Assembly (NCBI GenBank): GCA_963969345.1
Contig: OZ017766.1
Span: 2,232,001-2,296,000 of the forward strand
Length of the DNA: 64,000 nucleotides
DNA from: Turbatrix aceti
Lineage: Eukaryota; Nematoda; Chromadorea; Rhabditida; Panagrolaimidae
Direction: 5' to 3'
Shown here: positions 21,887 through 32,605 of the stretch, piece after piece
Position numbering within the stretch: position 1 is the first letter of the stretch
Layout: the number at the start of each line of letters is the position of its first letter
Notes under the pieces: generated by a model
The model's database searches: none
Told to the model about the DNA's origin: nothing
Seen by the model: the letters and a program-made list of their open reading frames with translations, nothing else
Made by a program: the position numbers and the translations under genes

Positions 21887-23095
21887 ATGCCAACCTCCAC
21901 CAGCACGCTAGCGCCCTCACTTACTTCCACGCAGTCGCTCAACTCCACGCCGTACACCGTAGATTCAAAATGTGGGGGCATCGAGGATTCAGGTTAGCTT
22001 TCCCTTTTTTTGATCCCAGCAGTGGTTTTTTTCAGTCTTCGCTTGCCTTTTTGGCACGAGCATTGTTTTTGTGTTCTACGCGGCGGCGAGGGTGTCGCTG
22101 TGCCTCTTTGTCCTTGGCATTTCCATCCGAGTGCCGACGGACTTCTTACGGCAGTTCACCGTCACTCTCTTCATCCCCGTCGCCTTTTCCGAGTTCCTGC
22201 GTCTCGTCGACGAGTTGCTCAACTACTCGGAGCAGTTCCCGCTGAGCGCCCATGCGACAGGCGTCCTCGAGTGAGTTCTGTCTTTTTTGAAACGGACAAA
22301 AAAGTCGATTGCGCCTCTTGCAGCTCCGTGCAGTCTGTCATCTCGCAGATCAGCGCAGTGGCGATGGGCTTTGCCTTCCACGTCTTCCTCACGCTGAGCA
22401 TCTTCGTCTACTATGGCTTGCTCACGGCTTTCCTCAGTCCGGATGGCTACAAGAAGACCTGGGTGAAGTAGGTTGTTTCTCACCGGACCACAGCTGATCC
22501 TCTGCTTTAGTACCCTCCTCTACTGCTCGACGCTGCTGCCGATCTGCGTGACGGCGACGCATTTCATCCTGCAGCGCTGCGGACTGCGAACTTCGAGCGC
22601 CGTGGTCGAATACCTGGCGGTCGTGGTGCTGACGTGCGCCGGGTACTTCTTCTTCATGGTCTCGGTGGTCAAGGGTTGCCGGGTGAAGCAGGTCCGCGAC
22701 ACCATCATCGACGACCGCCACATCATTCGGAAGGGCAAGTCCCGACTCTTCTGGTTCACGGTCTACTTCGCCGTCATGAGTCTGGTCAACGTCCTCGAAT
22801 TCGGTGCAGTGCCGTGTCTTTAAATCGTGATCACCTGTGTTTTTCAGTCTTCGCGATGCTGATGCTCGTCGGCTTGACGCTGCCGAGCGTGCGCAAGGAC
22901 GCCGGCTACAGGTACTTCATGTTCGACGGCTACCTGCCCTACGCGTGCAGCGTCATCGACGAGTTCAGAGCCATCGCGCTCGCGCTCTCGACTCTCGCCT
23001 TCCTGCCCGTCTACCGCGAAGCCATGTTCTTCTGTCGTCACCAGGCGCTTACCTACACGTCGCCCGTCCTCGACCTCATCACGAGCCAAGATTGA
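21887..23095 (+). CDS. Multi-pass (about seven-helix) membrane protein, putative serpentine receptor
   Basis: Exons 21887-21992, 22036-22270, 22324-22467, 22511-22803 and 22848-23095 give 341 residues; all introns are 43-53 nt. The start was chosen because it is the only upstream ATG in phase with the first splice. It gives a Ser/Thr-rich N-terminus of about 35 residues with an N-glycosylation sequon (NST) and a Cys, typical of an extracellular tail. Hydrophobic helices follow, about seven in all: FACLFGTSIVFVFYAA, FTVTLFIPVAF, GFAFHVFLTLSIFVYYG, TLLYCSTLLPICVTA, YLAVVVLTCAGYFFFMV, FWFTVYFAVMSLVNVL into FAMLMLVGL, and IALALSTLAFLPV. A basic loop (KQVRDTIIDDRHIIRKGKSR) lies between helices 5 and 6. 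I recognise no family-specific motif such as DRY or NPxxY. A nematode chemoreceptor-like GPCR is a guess. Confidence 0.7.
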
Positions 23096-23227
23096 TAGAA
23101 AGCCTGGCTGCGCGACAGCTTTTGCAGCTCTACGTCCCCTTCAGGAGCACCGTTCGTAAACAGGAGACACTCTGATGCTCGCATGCGACCGTTCTCGAGA
23201 GCTACGCGGTTTTAAGTTACCCACCCA

Positions 23228-23233
23228 TTTATT
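23228..23233 (-). terminator. Candidate poly(A) signal of TEX2
   Basis: AATAAA on the minus strand, about 94 nt after the TEX2 stop. A plus-strand AATAAA at 23282 may serve the convergent seven-helix gene, which would make the two 3' UTRs overlap. Confidence 0.55.
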
Positions 23234-23326
23234 AACCCATGACAACTATGCAAAAAAGACACGTATCATACTTTGGACGCGAATAAATAGAGGCCGAAAG
23301 CAGACGGAATGTGCGGGGCACGCGGA

Positions 23327-26300
23327 TCACAGGTTGAGGGGACCCGTAAGGAGATCATTGCCCGAGAGAATGGGGATCACGACGTCGTCGAGGTTGGGCG
23401 CGACCAGGGCCTTCTCGAGGACTTGCTGCATCTTGGCCTCAATCCAGTCGCTGAGGACGGAAAAGACGACCGAGCGCTCGCCAAACTGGGGCACGGCGCG
23501 GATGCACATGACTGGAGGAGCGCGGAAGCCGTACCAGAGGCGGTCGCTGGGCGGGGGCGGCAGGTTGATGGTGGACGTGCCCTCGAGCGCCGTGATCTCG
23601 ACGTTGAGGATGAGCCGGGTCGAGCTGATCTCCTCCATCACCTTCTTGACCGGCTTCAGCTCGGAGGCCTCCTTGAAGTACTTTGAGTGCGCGATCTTGT
23701 CCACCAGCGAGAGCAGTTTGCGTCCCGTCCGCTTCTTGGGCTCGTTGAGGCGCGGCTTGGAGCCAAAGTCCTCGTCGGGGGACGTCTCGGGCGATTCTGG
23801 CACCTCTTCGTCCGAATAATGGCTGGGTGACGTGCGTGCAAGCAGGGAGCGGGCTGCTTCGGGCATCTCGGTGGTATCTCCGCCCCGCAGCTTCATGAGA
23901 TTCACCTTCGTCTCCAGCACCAGCCGGATGCGGCCGTCGTACTTGACGTCGAAGTCGATCCACGTGCCCCAGCCGTCGACGGACGGCGTGAAGACCCGCT
24001 TGATCCTGGGGATCGCCGTGCCGAAATCCAGCTCGGAAAGGTCCAGCGTCTCGATAAAGTACGGCAGCTAAAAGCGACTACCTTTTGCCTTCGCCTGGCT
24101 ACCCAGCAAGAGCACTCACGTGGATGGTGGCCAGTTTGGTCTGCATCTTGGTGCGCACGGCGTTGACCCAGTACTTGTCCCGGCAGAAGTCGTAGAACAG
24201 ACGCGTGGCCAGCAGATTTGCGATGACGACAAACTCGTTGGACGTCGTCGTCTCCGGCCGACTCCACTTCTGCCTGCCGAGGTCCATGCTGATGTGCCCG
24301 CACTCGTCGCCGGTTTCCTCGACGTTGCGAGTGTCGAAGGCAACGCCGAGGATGTCCCGTAGGTGTTTGCAGAAGAGCATCTGGTGGTGGAGGTAGAGGA
24401 GGTAGCCTCGGGTCGTGTCCTCGGTCCCGAGGGAGCCCGCGGGGAGGGAGCTTTTCCTGTGGGGCCCGTAGGCCTCGAGCGGCATGCCACCCCGCATCGC
24501 GGCCTTGCGCAGCCGGTGAAACCAGCGCTCCTTCTCCCTGGCGGACCTGGCAAAGAGGTAGATGCACGAGCCGGTGCCCTCACCGCCGCGACGGGTCACG
24601 TCTTCGGCGGAGATGCTCCTCTGCAGCCGGTGATCCTCCTCCGAGTCCGCGACGGCCTCGCTCGCCACTTCTACGTCCACGGAAGAGCTCACCGTCGACG
24701 CGAATGAAGCCTTACGGTGTTTTCGCTTCAGGAGTCGTTTGAGTGCGACCCGGCCCACTTTGGAGGGCGGAGTCGGGTCATCCGAGTCCTCAGCCGTCGA
24801 GTGGAGGTTCTGCACGGTGCGCGAAGTGCGGAGCGAGGCCCTAGGCTGGGAGCAGGAGATTTCGGACTCCGCACTGGCGAGCTGCACACAGATGGGATAC
24901 TTGCGACTGAACCAGCGCCGTTTGGCCAGTCTGCAGGGCCGGAGCTTGATCTCGGCATCCGTGAGGTCGTAGATGCTTTGCGAGATCATCGTCGGAACGC
25001 GCTTCGTCAGCGTGGGGTCGTCGAAGGAGGCGTGCTTGAGGAGCGCCCTCTCCGGTCTCGAGATGCGCAGCACGTTGCCGTCGAGGCGCACGAGCACGGT
25101 CTGCAGCCGGTCCACGTGGAAGGTGGCCGCGTCGTAGCGCTCGTTCAGCACGTTCATCCAGCCTGCAACCGTCAGAATAAGACAACAAGAACTGGTGAAA
25201 GCACCAGATGCTTTTGCGAAACGATATCACTTTGTAAAAATTAAAAAAACTTGTATGCACCTGTAGTTGCTTATTCCAGTGAACAGGACCTGTGAGACGC
25301 CGTTAAGCGCATGAAAGTAAACGAATTAAACAATGCTGCGCTTTCCTGTTGTTTGTTTTCATCAAAAACTGCGGACAACGCAAAAAACTATTTTTGGCTT
25401 CTTAGGTTGTTTTTTGATCTTTCATCGAATTTGAGTAACAAAATTGTCCAAATTGCAAGTGAAAAAGTGCGAACCTTTCCTCTATTGTTACATCTTTCTC
25501 GAAAAAAGGCGATGAAACAAAAAACATGCTCAGCGTACACACACAAGCAGCATAAAAACCAAGGACGTTTCAAAGACGCCGCACGTCAGCGAGCTCGCTT
25601 CTTTGTCGCCCCGGATGACTCACCCTTGTAAACCTTGGATGTGGAGCGTTCTTTGTGATCCTGCTGCGCGATCTGGTCCACGACAGACGCGGGCAGTGGG
25701 CGATTCGACGGACTCGCGGCTGGCTGCAGTGGATCCGAGACGCAGCAGACGAGAAAGCCGATGAAGGCGACGTAGAAGCCGCAGAAGAGGCCGGCGAGGA
25801 AGGGCGGCAGCAGGAGGCAGGCGGCCACGAGCAGTGCCACGGTGTAGTACCGGTACTGCGCGAGCGGAAGGCGGTGGTAGCGGTCGGCGACGAGGCGCGC
25901 CGTCCAAGAGAGGTGCTCGAAGGACACGAATACGTCATCGGGGAGCTTCTCGGATTCCGGGAAGGAGTCAGGAGCGACGAACTTTTCTGAGGGGCTTTCC
26001 TGAAGGCGAAGGCGCATGGCGGTCAGAAATACAACAGAGTGCAAAGAAATTAACACCAGCTGCTGGAGGTGTCGCCAAAGACAGCGCAGAGCTCATAGGT
26101 ACAATTATCGTTTTTTCAACGCCCCTTCGTCGTTGAATGACTCATAACTGAGATGAAAAGTGCGCAAATAAGTGGTCTTGTATCTTTAAAACAAAAGCCC
26201 GGAAAACTTTCATGCTGCATTTCGTCAAAAGTTTCTCTGCGACGCTTTCGAAAGTAGCAAAAGCAAAAATTTTGGTAAGGAGTTCCTCGGTCACAGGTAA

Positions 26301-28319
26301 TCAGGGTTGCGAAGATGGGATTCCCCGGGAGATTCCCCGGGGAATATTCCCGGGAATCCCCGGGGATTCCCCCACCTTTGCCAAATTCCCCCCAAAATTC
26401 CCCGGGAAACTCCCGAAAAAATTAAGAAAAGTAAAAGGATGTGATTATTTTTTTTGAAGTTTGCCAATTGGGCTTCAAATCTCGCTTTAATGTTGCATTT
26501 TTAATGCACATTAATAAATAGATCGTTTTTAGTGTGTTTTTTTTATTTTAGACCTCGTTTTAGACGCATGGCTTTATTTGGATGCGGGGAATTTGAAAGG
26601 AGATTCCCTGGGGAATCTACGGGAATCCCCCGGGAATATTCCCCCCTTTTTCATTCCCCGGGGAATTTCGCAACCCTGCAGGTAATGCACTCCCAAGCCA
26701 CTCGAACTCGAGTTATCGTATCCAAAGACGGCAGCAAACAAACGCCCTCTGATTGCCCGGGACTTGGCTTCCGAAACCAATTACGCCGAGACACTTACTC
26801 TTATTTCAGTAACCAAAAACCACAAAAAGCATAACCGGCGCACAACCCGGCGGCACGGGCACTCGCTTGCCAAGCATTTCCCAGGCAAAAAACTTTTGAC
26901 GCAGAAAAGGCAATTTAAATCGATTACAAAGCGGGAAATTCAAAGCAAACTTCTTGAAATTGGTTTTGCACCCCATGTTAGCGCCAAACTCACGGGAATG
27001 AAGGCGAGAGTCTCGTCGATGGCGGATGCGTGCTGGGAAAGTTTCTCGGAAGCGACCGAAGGCATGGCCGACGACGAGGAGTGGCTGGAAGGCGTGAGTG
27101 ACCTCCCGCGCACAGGCGCAACCAAGCACGGCGGCGGAGACTCGTTGCTCGAAGTCTCGTCGACCAGCGTCGTCTCAGGAGGAGCTCTCTGCAAGTGCGA
27201 GGGACAATGAAGAAGACTTAGCCGAGACCGTGTCGCTAGGGACTCACTAGCAGCCTGCTCCGAGAAAAGCGCTACGCGCACCCGCTAGCATCCGCGAGAG
27301 TTACCTTGGAGTCAGTCGCGAGCACTCCCTCCTCCGAATCAGCGCACTCTCGAAAAACACTCGTGTCGGACGCGTCAACAGCACGCCGCCCGAATAGCGG
27401 GCAATTTGATAAGAAAACAACCTAGAAAGTGCTAGCGGCCTCCGACTCGCGGAATCGTGGCGCTGCCCGCCGGCCGATGCCTACAATTTTCCAGCCGGCC
27501 TCTTTTTCGTCCGAGGTGGCTGCCGGAGGCGGTGTCTTCACACGAACCGCAAAAAATCAAAAAGGCGCTTGCCGGCGAGGCAGGGGCGTATTTGCAGTAA
27601 GCCGGAAGCCCTATTGACGTGTATGCGCCTGACAGCGCCTCGCAGGCAAATCGAAAGCCGAGCCAAGACCGCTTTCACGACGGAAGCCCTTTTGGGGCGA
27701 GTGCTGTGATCGATTACGACCAAGACGTCGCCCCTGGCGAGGCAATTTGGGGCTGACCGCGCACGCATCCCGGGACAGCTTTTTAAGGATCGCCACGTCG
27801 ACAGAGTGCGTTGTTATTTTTTCAGCAGCAAGGAGGACTCGCGCTGCATTGCAAATCAAAAGACAGCGCGTGTTTCGGAGGGTGTTGCCGCGTAAGAGAC
27901 TTCCAGGGCGGTGTCCTTGCTCTCGTGCGACGTATTCATCCGCGTGTTATCATTTTACCCCGTTCCAGGCCTTCAAGAGGCTTAAAAGTACACACTGCAG
28001 CCAAAAAAATATAGAATTGCGCACCGCTGCGCCCAAGCTGCCTTTTTACAGTTTTTCAGGAAAAACTCACCTCGGAACTCACGGAGAAGGAAACCGAGTC
28101 GATGGATTCTTCGTCGGCCTCGACGCCGGGTTCGATGTCGTCCCCGACCCAGCACGCCGTCGCCGGCGCGGACTGGGCGAGCGGAGGCGACGGACTGGAT
28201 TCCCGGGTGACAGCGACATTGCACTCCTCTGCAACCGCCTCGCTCCGACCCCCTCTTCGAATCGTTGCTCACTCACCCGAATCGTGGCGCTTGTGAAACC
28301 GCACACCGGTAAAACTCAT
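23327..28319 (-). CDS. TEX2: TEX2 homolog, ER lipid-transfer protein with PH and SMP domains
   Basis: Exons 28319-28277, 28228-28071, 27188-26994, 25999-25624, 25162-24120 and 24067-23327 give 851 residues. The first three short exons encode an acidic, Ser-rich N-terminus; I place them by splice sites and phase. A hydrophobic hairpin near residues 185-220 (YYTVALLVAACLLLPPFLAG and following) is the ER membrane anchor. A split PH domain follows (YDAATFHVDRLQTVLVRLDG, then GSCIYLFARSAREKERWFHR). The SMP region starts near WVNAVRTKMQTKLATIHLPY and includes LDLSELDFGTAIPRI and GWGTWIDFDVKYDGRIRLVLE, diagnostic of TEX2 rather than tricalbins. Known role: lipid transfer at ER contact sites. Introns 2 and 3 are 882 and 994 nt; the latter holds a hAT MITE. 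Confidence 0.9.
26302..26678. mobile_element. hAT-type MITE (377 bp) in a TEX2 intron, with perfect 8-bp TSD
   Basis: The element starts CAGGGTTGCGAA and ends with its exact inverse TTCGCAACCCTG. It is bounded by an identical 8-bp direct repeat, CAGGTAAT, at 26294-26301 and 26679-26686. Long inner arms rich in GGGGAATTCCCC/GGGATTCCC palindromes flank an AT-rich centre. CAGGG-starting inverted ends with an 8-bp duplication are the hallmark of the hAT superfamily. There is no transposase coding capacity, so it is a non-autonomous element. Confidence 0.9.
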
Positions 28320-29562
28320 TGCGACGGGGACTGAACGGCGGTCAACGGCAGCACGGGCATCGATCCTGCAAGTGCCGAGAAAACCAGTGCGAGCCGGGAA
28401 AAGGGCCAAAGCATAGCCCGGTTGAGTCACGGAGTAACACGTAACAACAACTACACGTGCTGTGCACAAAAAACACGCTCATGTGAACTTTGAACGAAAA
28501 CAAACGCAATGGAAACACAAAAAGCGAGTCGGCAGTGGCGCCATTGCACCCCAGCTAGCCCCTCGAAGGCCATTTCCATACTGGGGTGCGGGGGAAATCA
28601 ATTTCCTTTGTGTCACATAGACAAGCAGAACCACAAAAACAAGGGAAGAAAGAAAGGCAACCGACGCCGCCGGTCATCAGTCGTGCTGCGTTTGTTTTCG
28701 TCCTTTCAAATACTACGCGCTCAGTCCCTGGGAACGTCTTGCCAAACTAAACTCTTGTTTACCCGGCCATGCTGACAAACTTTGTTTTCCGAAAACAAGT
28801 AAATCCGTCACGGAGGTTGTTTACAAATGATCAAAGAGCATCGGCCAAATTGGAGGTCCAGATGCCTTTTAGGGAGCCGAGCAGCCCAGACCTGGGCTCA
28901 GGGGCCGGTTGTAGCTCGTCTAACCAAGAAAAAGTAACATGGCAAACATAATCAGCGAATTACAGGTGTGTCACGATATCTATCACGCTGCTGGCAGCAA
29001 TAATACTCAACAAAACGCGTCAGCATAGCACGCTGTATACAGATCGATTCACAAAATTGAGGGCCGACACCCCTCCCTCGTCGACATGCGTTCATTATTC
29101 CGCCGCGAAATGTCTGTTTGGTCACGCGGTCGCGGACGGTGAAGACGTGTGGGGTATCGACATCCTCCGCCCTGTGACCTCTTCCACCGCTGGGATTTCA
29201 TTCACTGCCGGGCAATAAGTAGTACAGCTCCACAGAGAGGGTAAACGAACTTTGAAATGTCCAAATGACAATCTGAAGGGACCAAACATCGCCGCACCTT
29301 CTTTTATTCCCACGGCACGAAACCATCTCCTGATAAGGTTGGAATATGGTGACTCATAGTGTTCCGATCACTCGCAACGGTCCTGTGACGCTGAAAAGGA
29401 ACAAGACCGCCTTCTGGCTGATACGCCCTTTCATCGCCCGTTCAGACAGGGCCGTCCTACTTCAGTGGACCATCCAGGCCCCTCCGCCAAAAGCCTCCGA
29501 GCCACCAGTCAAGTGAAATTCATGTGCACAAGTGAAAATTACTGGCCGGAATGAAAGGACGA
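28320..29562. other. Intergenic region between TEX2 (start) and the dehydrogenase gene (end)
   Basis: No supported exon. It presumably holds the TEX2 promoter. A minus-strand AATAAA at 29303-29308 lies about 255 nt past the dehydrogenase stop and is a candidate poly(A) signal for the operon's last gene. Confidence 0.5.
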
Positions 29563-30621
29563 TTACTCGCCCGATTTGACCGTCACCTGGTCGTACACGG
29601 CGGCTTTGAGCGACGCAGACACGTAGCAGATTTGCCAGGCAGGTGCTGTGAGGGACGTTTCGTAGTACGCGCCGTTTTGGAGGTCGTTCGCCGTCATCAG
29701 CACGATCAGACGCTGAGCGGCGGTTTTGGCGTCCCTACAGACGCAGTTTGAGCAAGAAACCGATGGATGGCACTTACCTGCAGATGTGGACGAGCACGTT
29801 CTCGTTCACCCACTGCACGAGCGGGTGCGCGTGTCTGTAGAGAGGCCCGAGAACGATGCCGGGATGCACTGCGGCAAACGTGGTCCGCGGGTAGCTAAAG
29901 CGCACTGCTCACCACCCCGACTCCAACGGCATCCGACTTACTTGCTCTTGTCGGCAGCAAGTCGCTCAACCACGACGTTGGTCACCAGCTTGGACGTCGT
30001 GTAGGCGAGGTAGCCGTTGCCGTAGGCGGACCAGTCGATGGCGCGGTTCCCCGCGGACTGGATCGCACCGGCGCGACTCGTCACGGAGGACAGAAAGACA
30101 ACCCGACTGTCTCCGGCGGCAGCGAGCGGGGCTTTGAGGCCGGCGACGAGAGCCGCGTGGCCCAGCACGTTGACCGCGAGGTGAGTCTCGACGCCACCGG
30201 CAACCAGCGCCCGGGGATGCAGCATGACGGCGGCGTTGCAGAAGACAGCGTGCACCGCCGCGTGATCCCGCGCGATGGCCCGTGCCACCGCTCTCACGGC
30301 CGCGGCATCGGTGAGATCGACGGCAAAGTTCTGCACCGAAGCGTCGCCAAAGTCCACCCTCTCCTTCGTGAGCGCGCAGACGAAGAACTCGAGTCTCCGG
30401 AGCAGGGCGACCAGATGCCGCCCGATGTGGCCGTCAGCGCCTGTCACGATGGCTACCCGCTGCAGCCCCACCGTCTGGAGGAAGGACGACTCGCGCTCGA
30501 GGTTGGCGACCCGCTTGGCCAGCCAGAAGGACGTGCAGCGATCGCAGACGGCTTCGTAGAGCACGAACCAAGCAGCCAGCAGGTAGACGTGCACCGTAGC
30601 AACCCACGCCCGCAACCCCAT
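29563..30621 (-). CDS. Membrane-anchored short-chain dehydrogenase/reductase, DHRSX-like
   Basis: Exons 30621-29942, 29894-29778 and 29734-29563 give 322 residues. The N-terminus is a transmembrane anchor (WVATVHVYLLAAWFVLYEAV). The Rossmann nucleotide motif is VAIVTGADGHIG at residues 56-67. NAG is replaced by NAAV; the catalytic Ser lies in VVFLSSVTSRAG, and Y-x3-K is in AYTTSK. The block VHPGIVLGPLYRH after the first intron matches the PG motif of DHRSX and related retinol-dehydrogenase-like SDRs. DHRSX acts in polyprenol/dolichol metabolism, but substrate cannot be inferred here. The start was chosen because the ATG sits directly after the acceptor-like TCTTCTTGCAG. It lies 206 nt after the U2A' stop, so it is probably an SL-trans-spliced downstream operon gene. 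Confidence 0.82.
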
Positions 30622-30623
30622 CT
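30622..30623 (-). promoter_or_regulatory. Predicted trans-splice acceptor of the dehydrogenase gene
   Basis: The minus-strand sequence GTCTTCTTGCAG abuts the ATG with zero leader. There is no upstream donor that would make a sensible coding exon. This fits spliced-leader addition. Confidence 0.6.
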
Positions 30624-30827
30624 GCAAGAAGACGATCACGATTAAGCACCGCCCCCGCCGCCGCCCCAGAGGTATCGTGCGGCACAGAAAACCACTCCAC
30701 GCGAGCCACCTGTTCGCACTCAAGTCTGATTCAAACTGTCCAAATGATGCCAGCTCTCGGCCGACAACGGCGACGAGATCCGTGAACAAAGCCCCGCCGG
30801 GCAAGACAACACAAAACAACACGCAGC

Positions 30828-31752
30828 TCATCGCTCTGCTTCCGCGTCCGCCATTTCGGTATCTCCGTTCTGAGCCACCACCGGCTTGTTCCAGTTCTTG
30901 TCGGGGACTTTGCCGGCGATGAGCATCTGCTGCAGCGCCTCGACTTCTTCCATCGACTTTGCGTTTTTGATCGCCTCCTGCAAAATCCATCCAGCACCGT
31001 TGAACGGGTCCTTCGACCAGAAAAACCCCACCTTTATCTTCTCCTGCTCCTCCAGAGGCAACGCCTTCGCGGCGGCGGACTTCTCGGCTTCGTCCTCCTC
31101 GGGCAGCCGCGTGGACTTCTTTCCGACCTTCTCGCGCAGCACCGCTCCCTTCTTGCCTTTAAACAGTTTGTCAGCTGCTTCTCGCTCCTAAAATTGGTGT
31201 AATATCTGTTCTGTCATGGAGCAAGAGTGTTTCGTTCAATTTGGCCCCAGATTGCAAAGCCCAGCCACATTTGACAAATTAATAAAAACGTACCGCCAGT
31301 TTGACTCGTTTGTAGTCGAGTACCCGCACTTTCCTCAGCTTGTAGATGACGTAGGAACGGTAGTGCTGCTTGTGCGTGAGCGGGTTGCCCTGGAGGACGA
31401 GGTACTCCAGAAACGGGCAGGACGCGAGGACGTCGATGTCGCCGAGCTCGCGGAGGTTGTTGTTCGTTAGCATGAGCGTGCGCAGGTTGGGCAGCTGCTC
31501 GCCGATGTTCTTCTGGATCTGCTGGACGTGGTTGTTGTGAACGAGGAGCGACTCCAGCCGGTTCAGTCGCGGAAAGTTCTCCAGACGACGGAGATTGTTG
31601 TCGGTGAGGTCGATGACGTCGTGGTTGTCCCGCGCGACACCGAGGTTCTCGATCGCCGGCGCCTGGAGGCCCCGCAGCGACAACTCCCTCTGCTGACAGG
31701 CGTTCAGGAACTCGGACGCGGCCTCAATCACTTCTGCAGTCAGGCGCACCAT
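30828..31752 (-). CDS. SNRPA1: U2 snRNP protein A' (U2A')
   Basis: Exons 31752-31294 and 31187-30828 give 272 residues, close to the usual ~255. It starts MVRLTAEVIEAASEFLN. Leucine-rich repeats follow (VIDLTDNNLRRLENFPRLNR, LVHNNHVQQIQ, LRTLMLTNNNLREL) and the LRR cap is LQGNPLTHKQHYRSYVIYKL, RVLDYKRVKL, diagnostic of U2A'. The C-terminal tail is charged and has the conserved KDPFNGAGWILQEAIKNA segment. Known role: with U2B'' it binds stem-loop IV of U2 snRNA, and it is needed for U2 snRNP function in the spliceosome (MOG-2 in C. elegans). It is the middle gene of a tight minus-strand trio. An acceptor lies 2 nt before the ATG. Confidence 0.96.
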
Positions 31753-31754
31753 CG

Positions 31755-31756
31755 CT
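31755..31756 (-). promoter_or_regulatory. Predicted trans-splice acceptor of U2A'
   Basis: CTGTTTTTCAG on the minus strand, followed by CG and the ATG. It lies 106 nt after the AATAAA of TMEM222, the classic operon spacing between an upstream poly(A) signal and a downstream SL acceptor. Confidence 0.7.
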
Positions 31757-31860
31757 GAAAAACAGGCGTTGGGGAGGTCCTCCCCGTCTGGATCAGGCAG
31801 ATAAGAGTTCGTAGGCGCAAACCAATACTCGGATCCTCATTGCTCCACACAAAAAGCCCA

Positions 31861-31866
31861 TTTATT
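31861..31866 (-). terminator. Poly(A) signal overlapping the TMEM222 stop codon
   Basis: The minus strand reads GTGTAAATAAATGG. The AATAAA begins with the last A of the TAA stop codon, so the predicted 3' UTR is extremely short. Confidence 0.65.
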
Positions 31867-32605
31867 TACACCCTGCTCGTCATGTACAAAATACAGCCAA
31901 GGAGCGAAAGAAGCACGATCGCCGGCAGATACTGTTTCAGGAAGCCTGACAATCTAAAAATATAAAAAAAAAAGTTAAACTAAGCGCAACCAGTTTTTTG
32001 ATCGTAACTCACCCCACAAATCTGCCTTTCAGGAGAATAAGGAAGGCGAGGTTGACCATGTTCCAGTTGTTCTTGCCAGCGTAGGACATGGCATTGAGAG
32101 CGTACGCCACGTGAGAATGGCAGTTATCGCAGAAGATGTTGTGCTGAAAAAGGGCAAAAATAGGAGCAGAGTGTTCGCAAAAACCCACCATGTGCGTCTT
32201 GTACTCGTCAGAGGCTTCTCTGACCGCCCGATCGTAAGCCTCGAAGCCGCCGGGAATTTGCTTTGGATCCAGTTGCCAGTACAGCGTGGGCCAGCTGAAT
32301 CCCATATTGTCCTCCTGAAATCCAGTCGACGTCAGGCGTTCAACGGTCCCAATCGACTCACCGCGACGTAATAACTGCCAGCAAAGTCACGTATGACGCC
32401 CCGACTTGTAGCGATTCCCATGTGTCCGATAAAAGGAAAGAGCCATCTGAAATGCAAACTGCAACACCGCGCAACGAGCAAGAACTTACGTGAAGACCGG
32501 GAGCGGTGTCCACACGATGCAAAACGGAAACCGATGACCCTCGGCGTCGACCGGCGCCATTACTCCCGGAGACGGCATGTCCACCGTGGAATCTTCAGAA
32601 GACAT
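31866..32605 (-). CDS. TMEM222: TMEM222 (DUF778) membrane protein
   Basis: Exons 32605-32490, 32446-32362, 32314-32189, 32143-32013 and 31953-31866 give 181 residues. The family core is complete: RFPFCIVWTPLPVFTWLFPF, IGHMGIATSRGVIRDFAGSYYV, EDNMGFSWPTLYWQLDP, ASDEYKTHMHNIFCDNCHSHVA and NNWNMVNLAFLILLKGRFVG, then a C-terminal hydrophobic helix. The conserved CDNCHSHVA motif carries the two Cys and two His typical of the family; the plant relative RTE1 regulates ethylene receptors. Molecular function in animals is not established. The start gives a short acidic N-terminus; ATGs further upstream are in frame but lack conservation. It is the first gene of the predicted TMEM222-U2A'-SDR operon. 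Confidence 0.95.

Noticed and set aside
26302..26678. CRISPR-like or protein-binding palindrome array (GGGGAATTCCCC units)
   Set aside because: Units are irregular, without spacers, and are explained by the inverted arms of a hAT MITE with TSD.
27429..27617. Short open frames in the TEX2 second intron
   Set aside because: No conserved motif, and flanking TEX2 exons splice cleanly past them.
30829..30990. Upstream start of the dehydrogenase frame, giving an ATGA overlap with the U2A' stop
   Set aside because: The overlapping start falls in sequence with no SDR homology, while an acceptor directly abuts the ATG at 30621 followed by a proper membrane anchor. The overlap looks coincidental.
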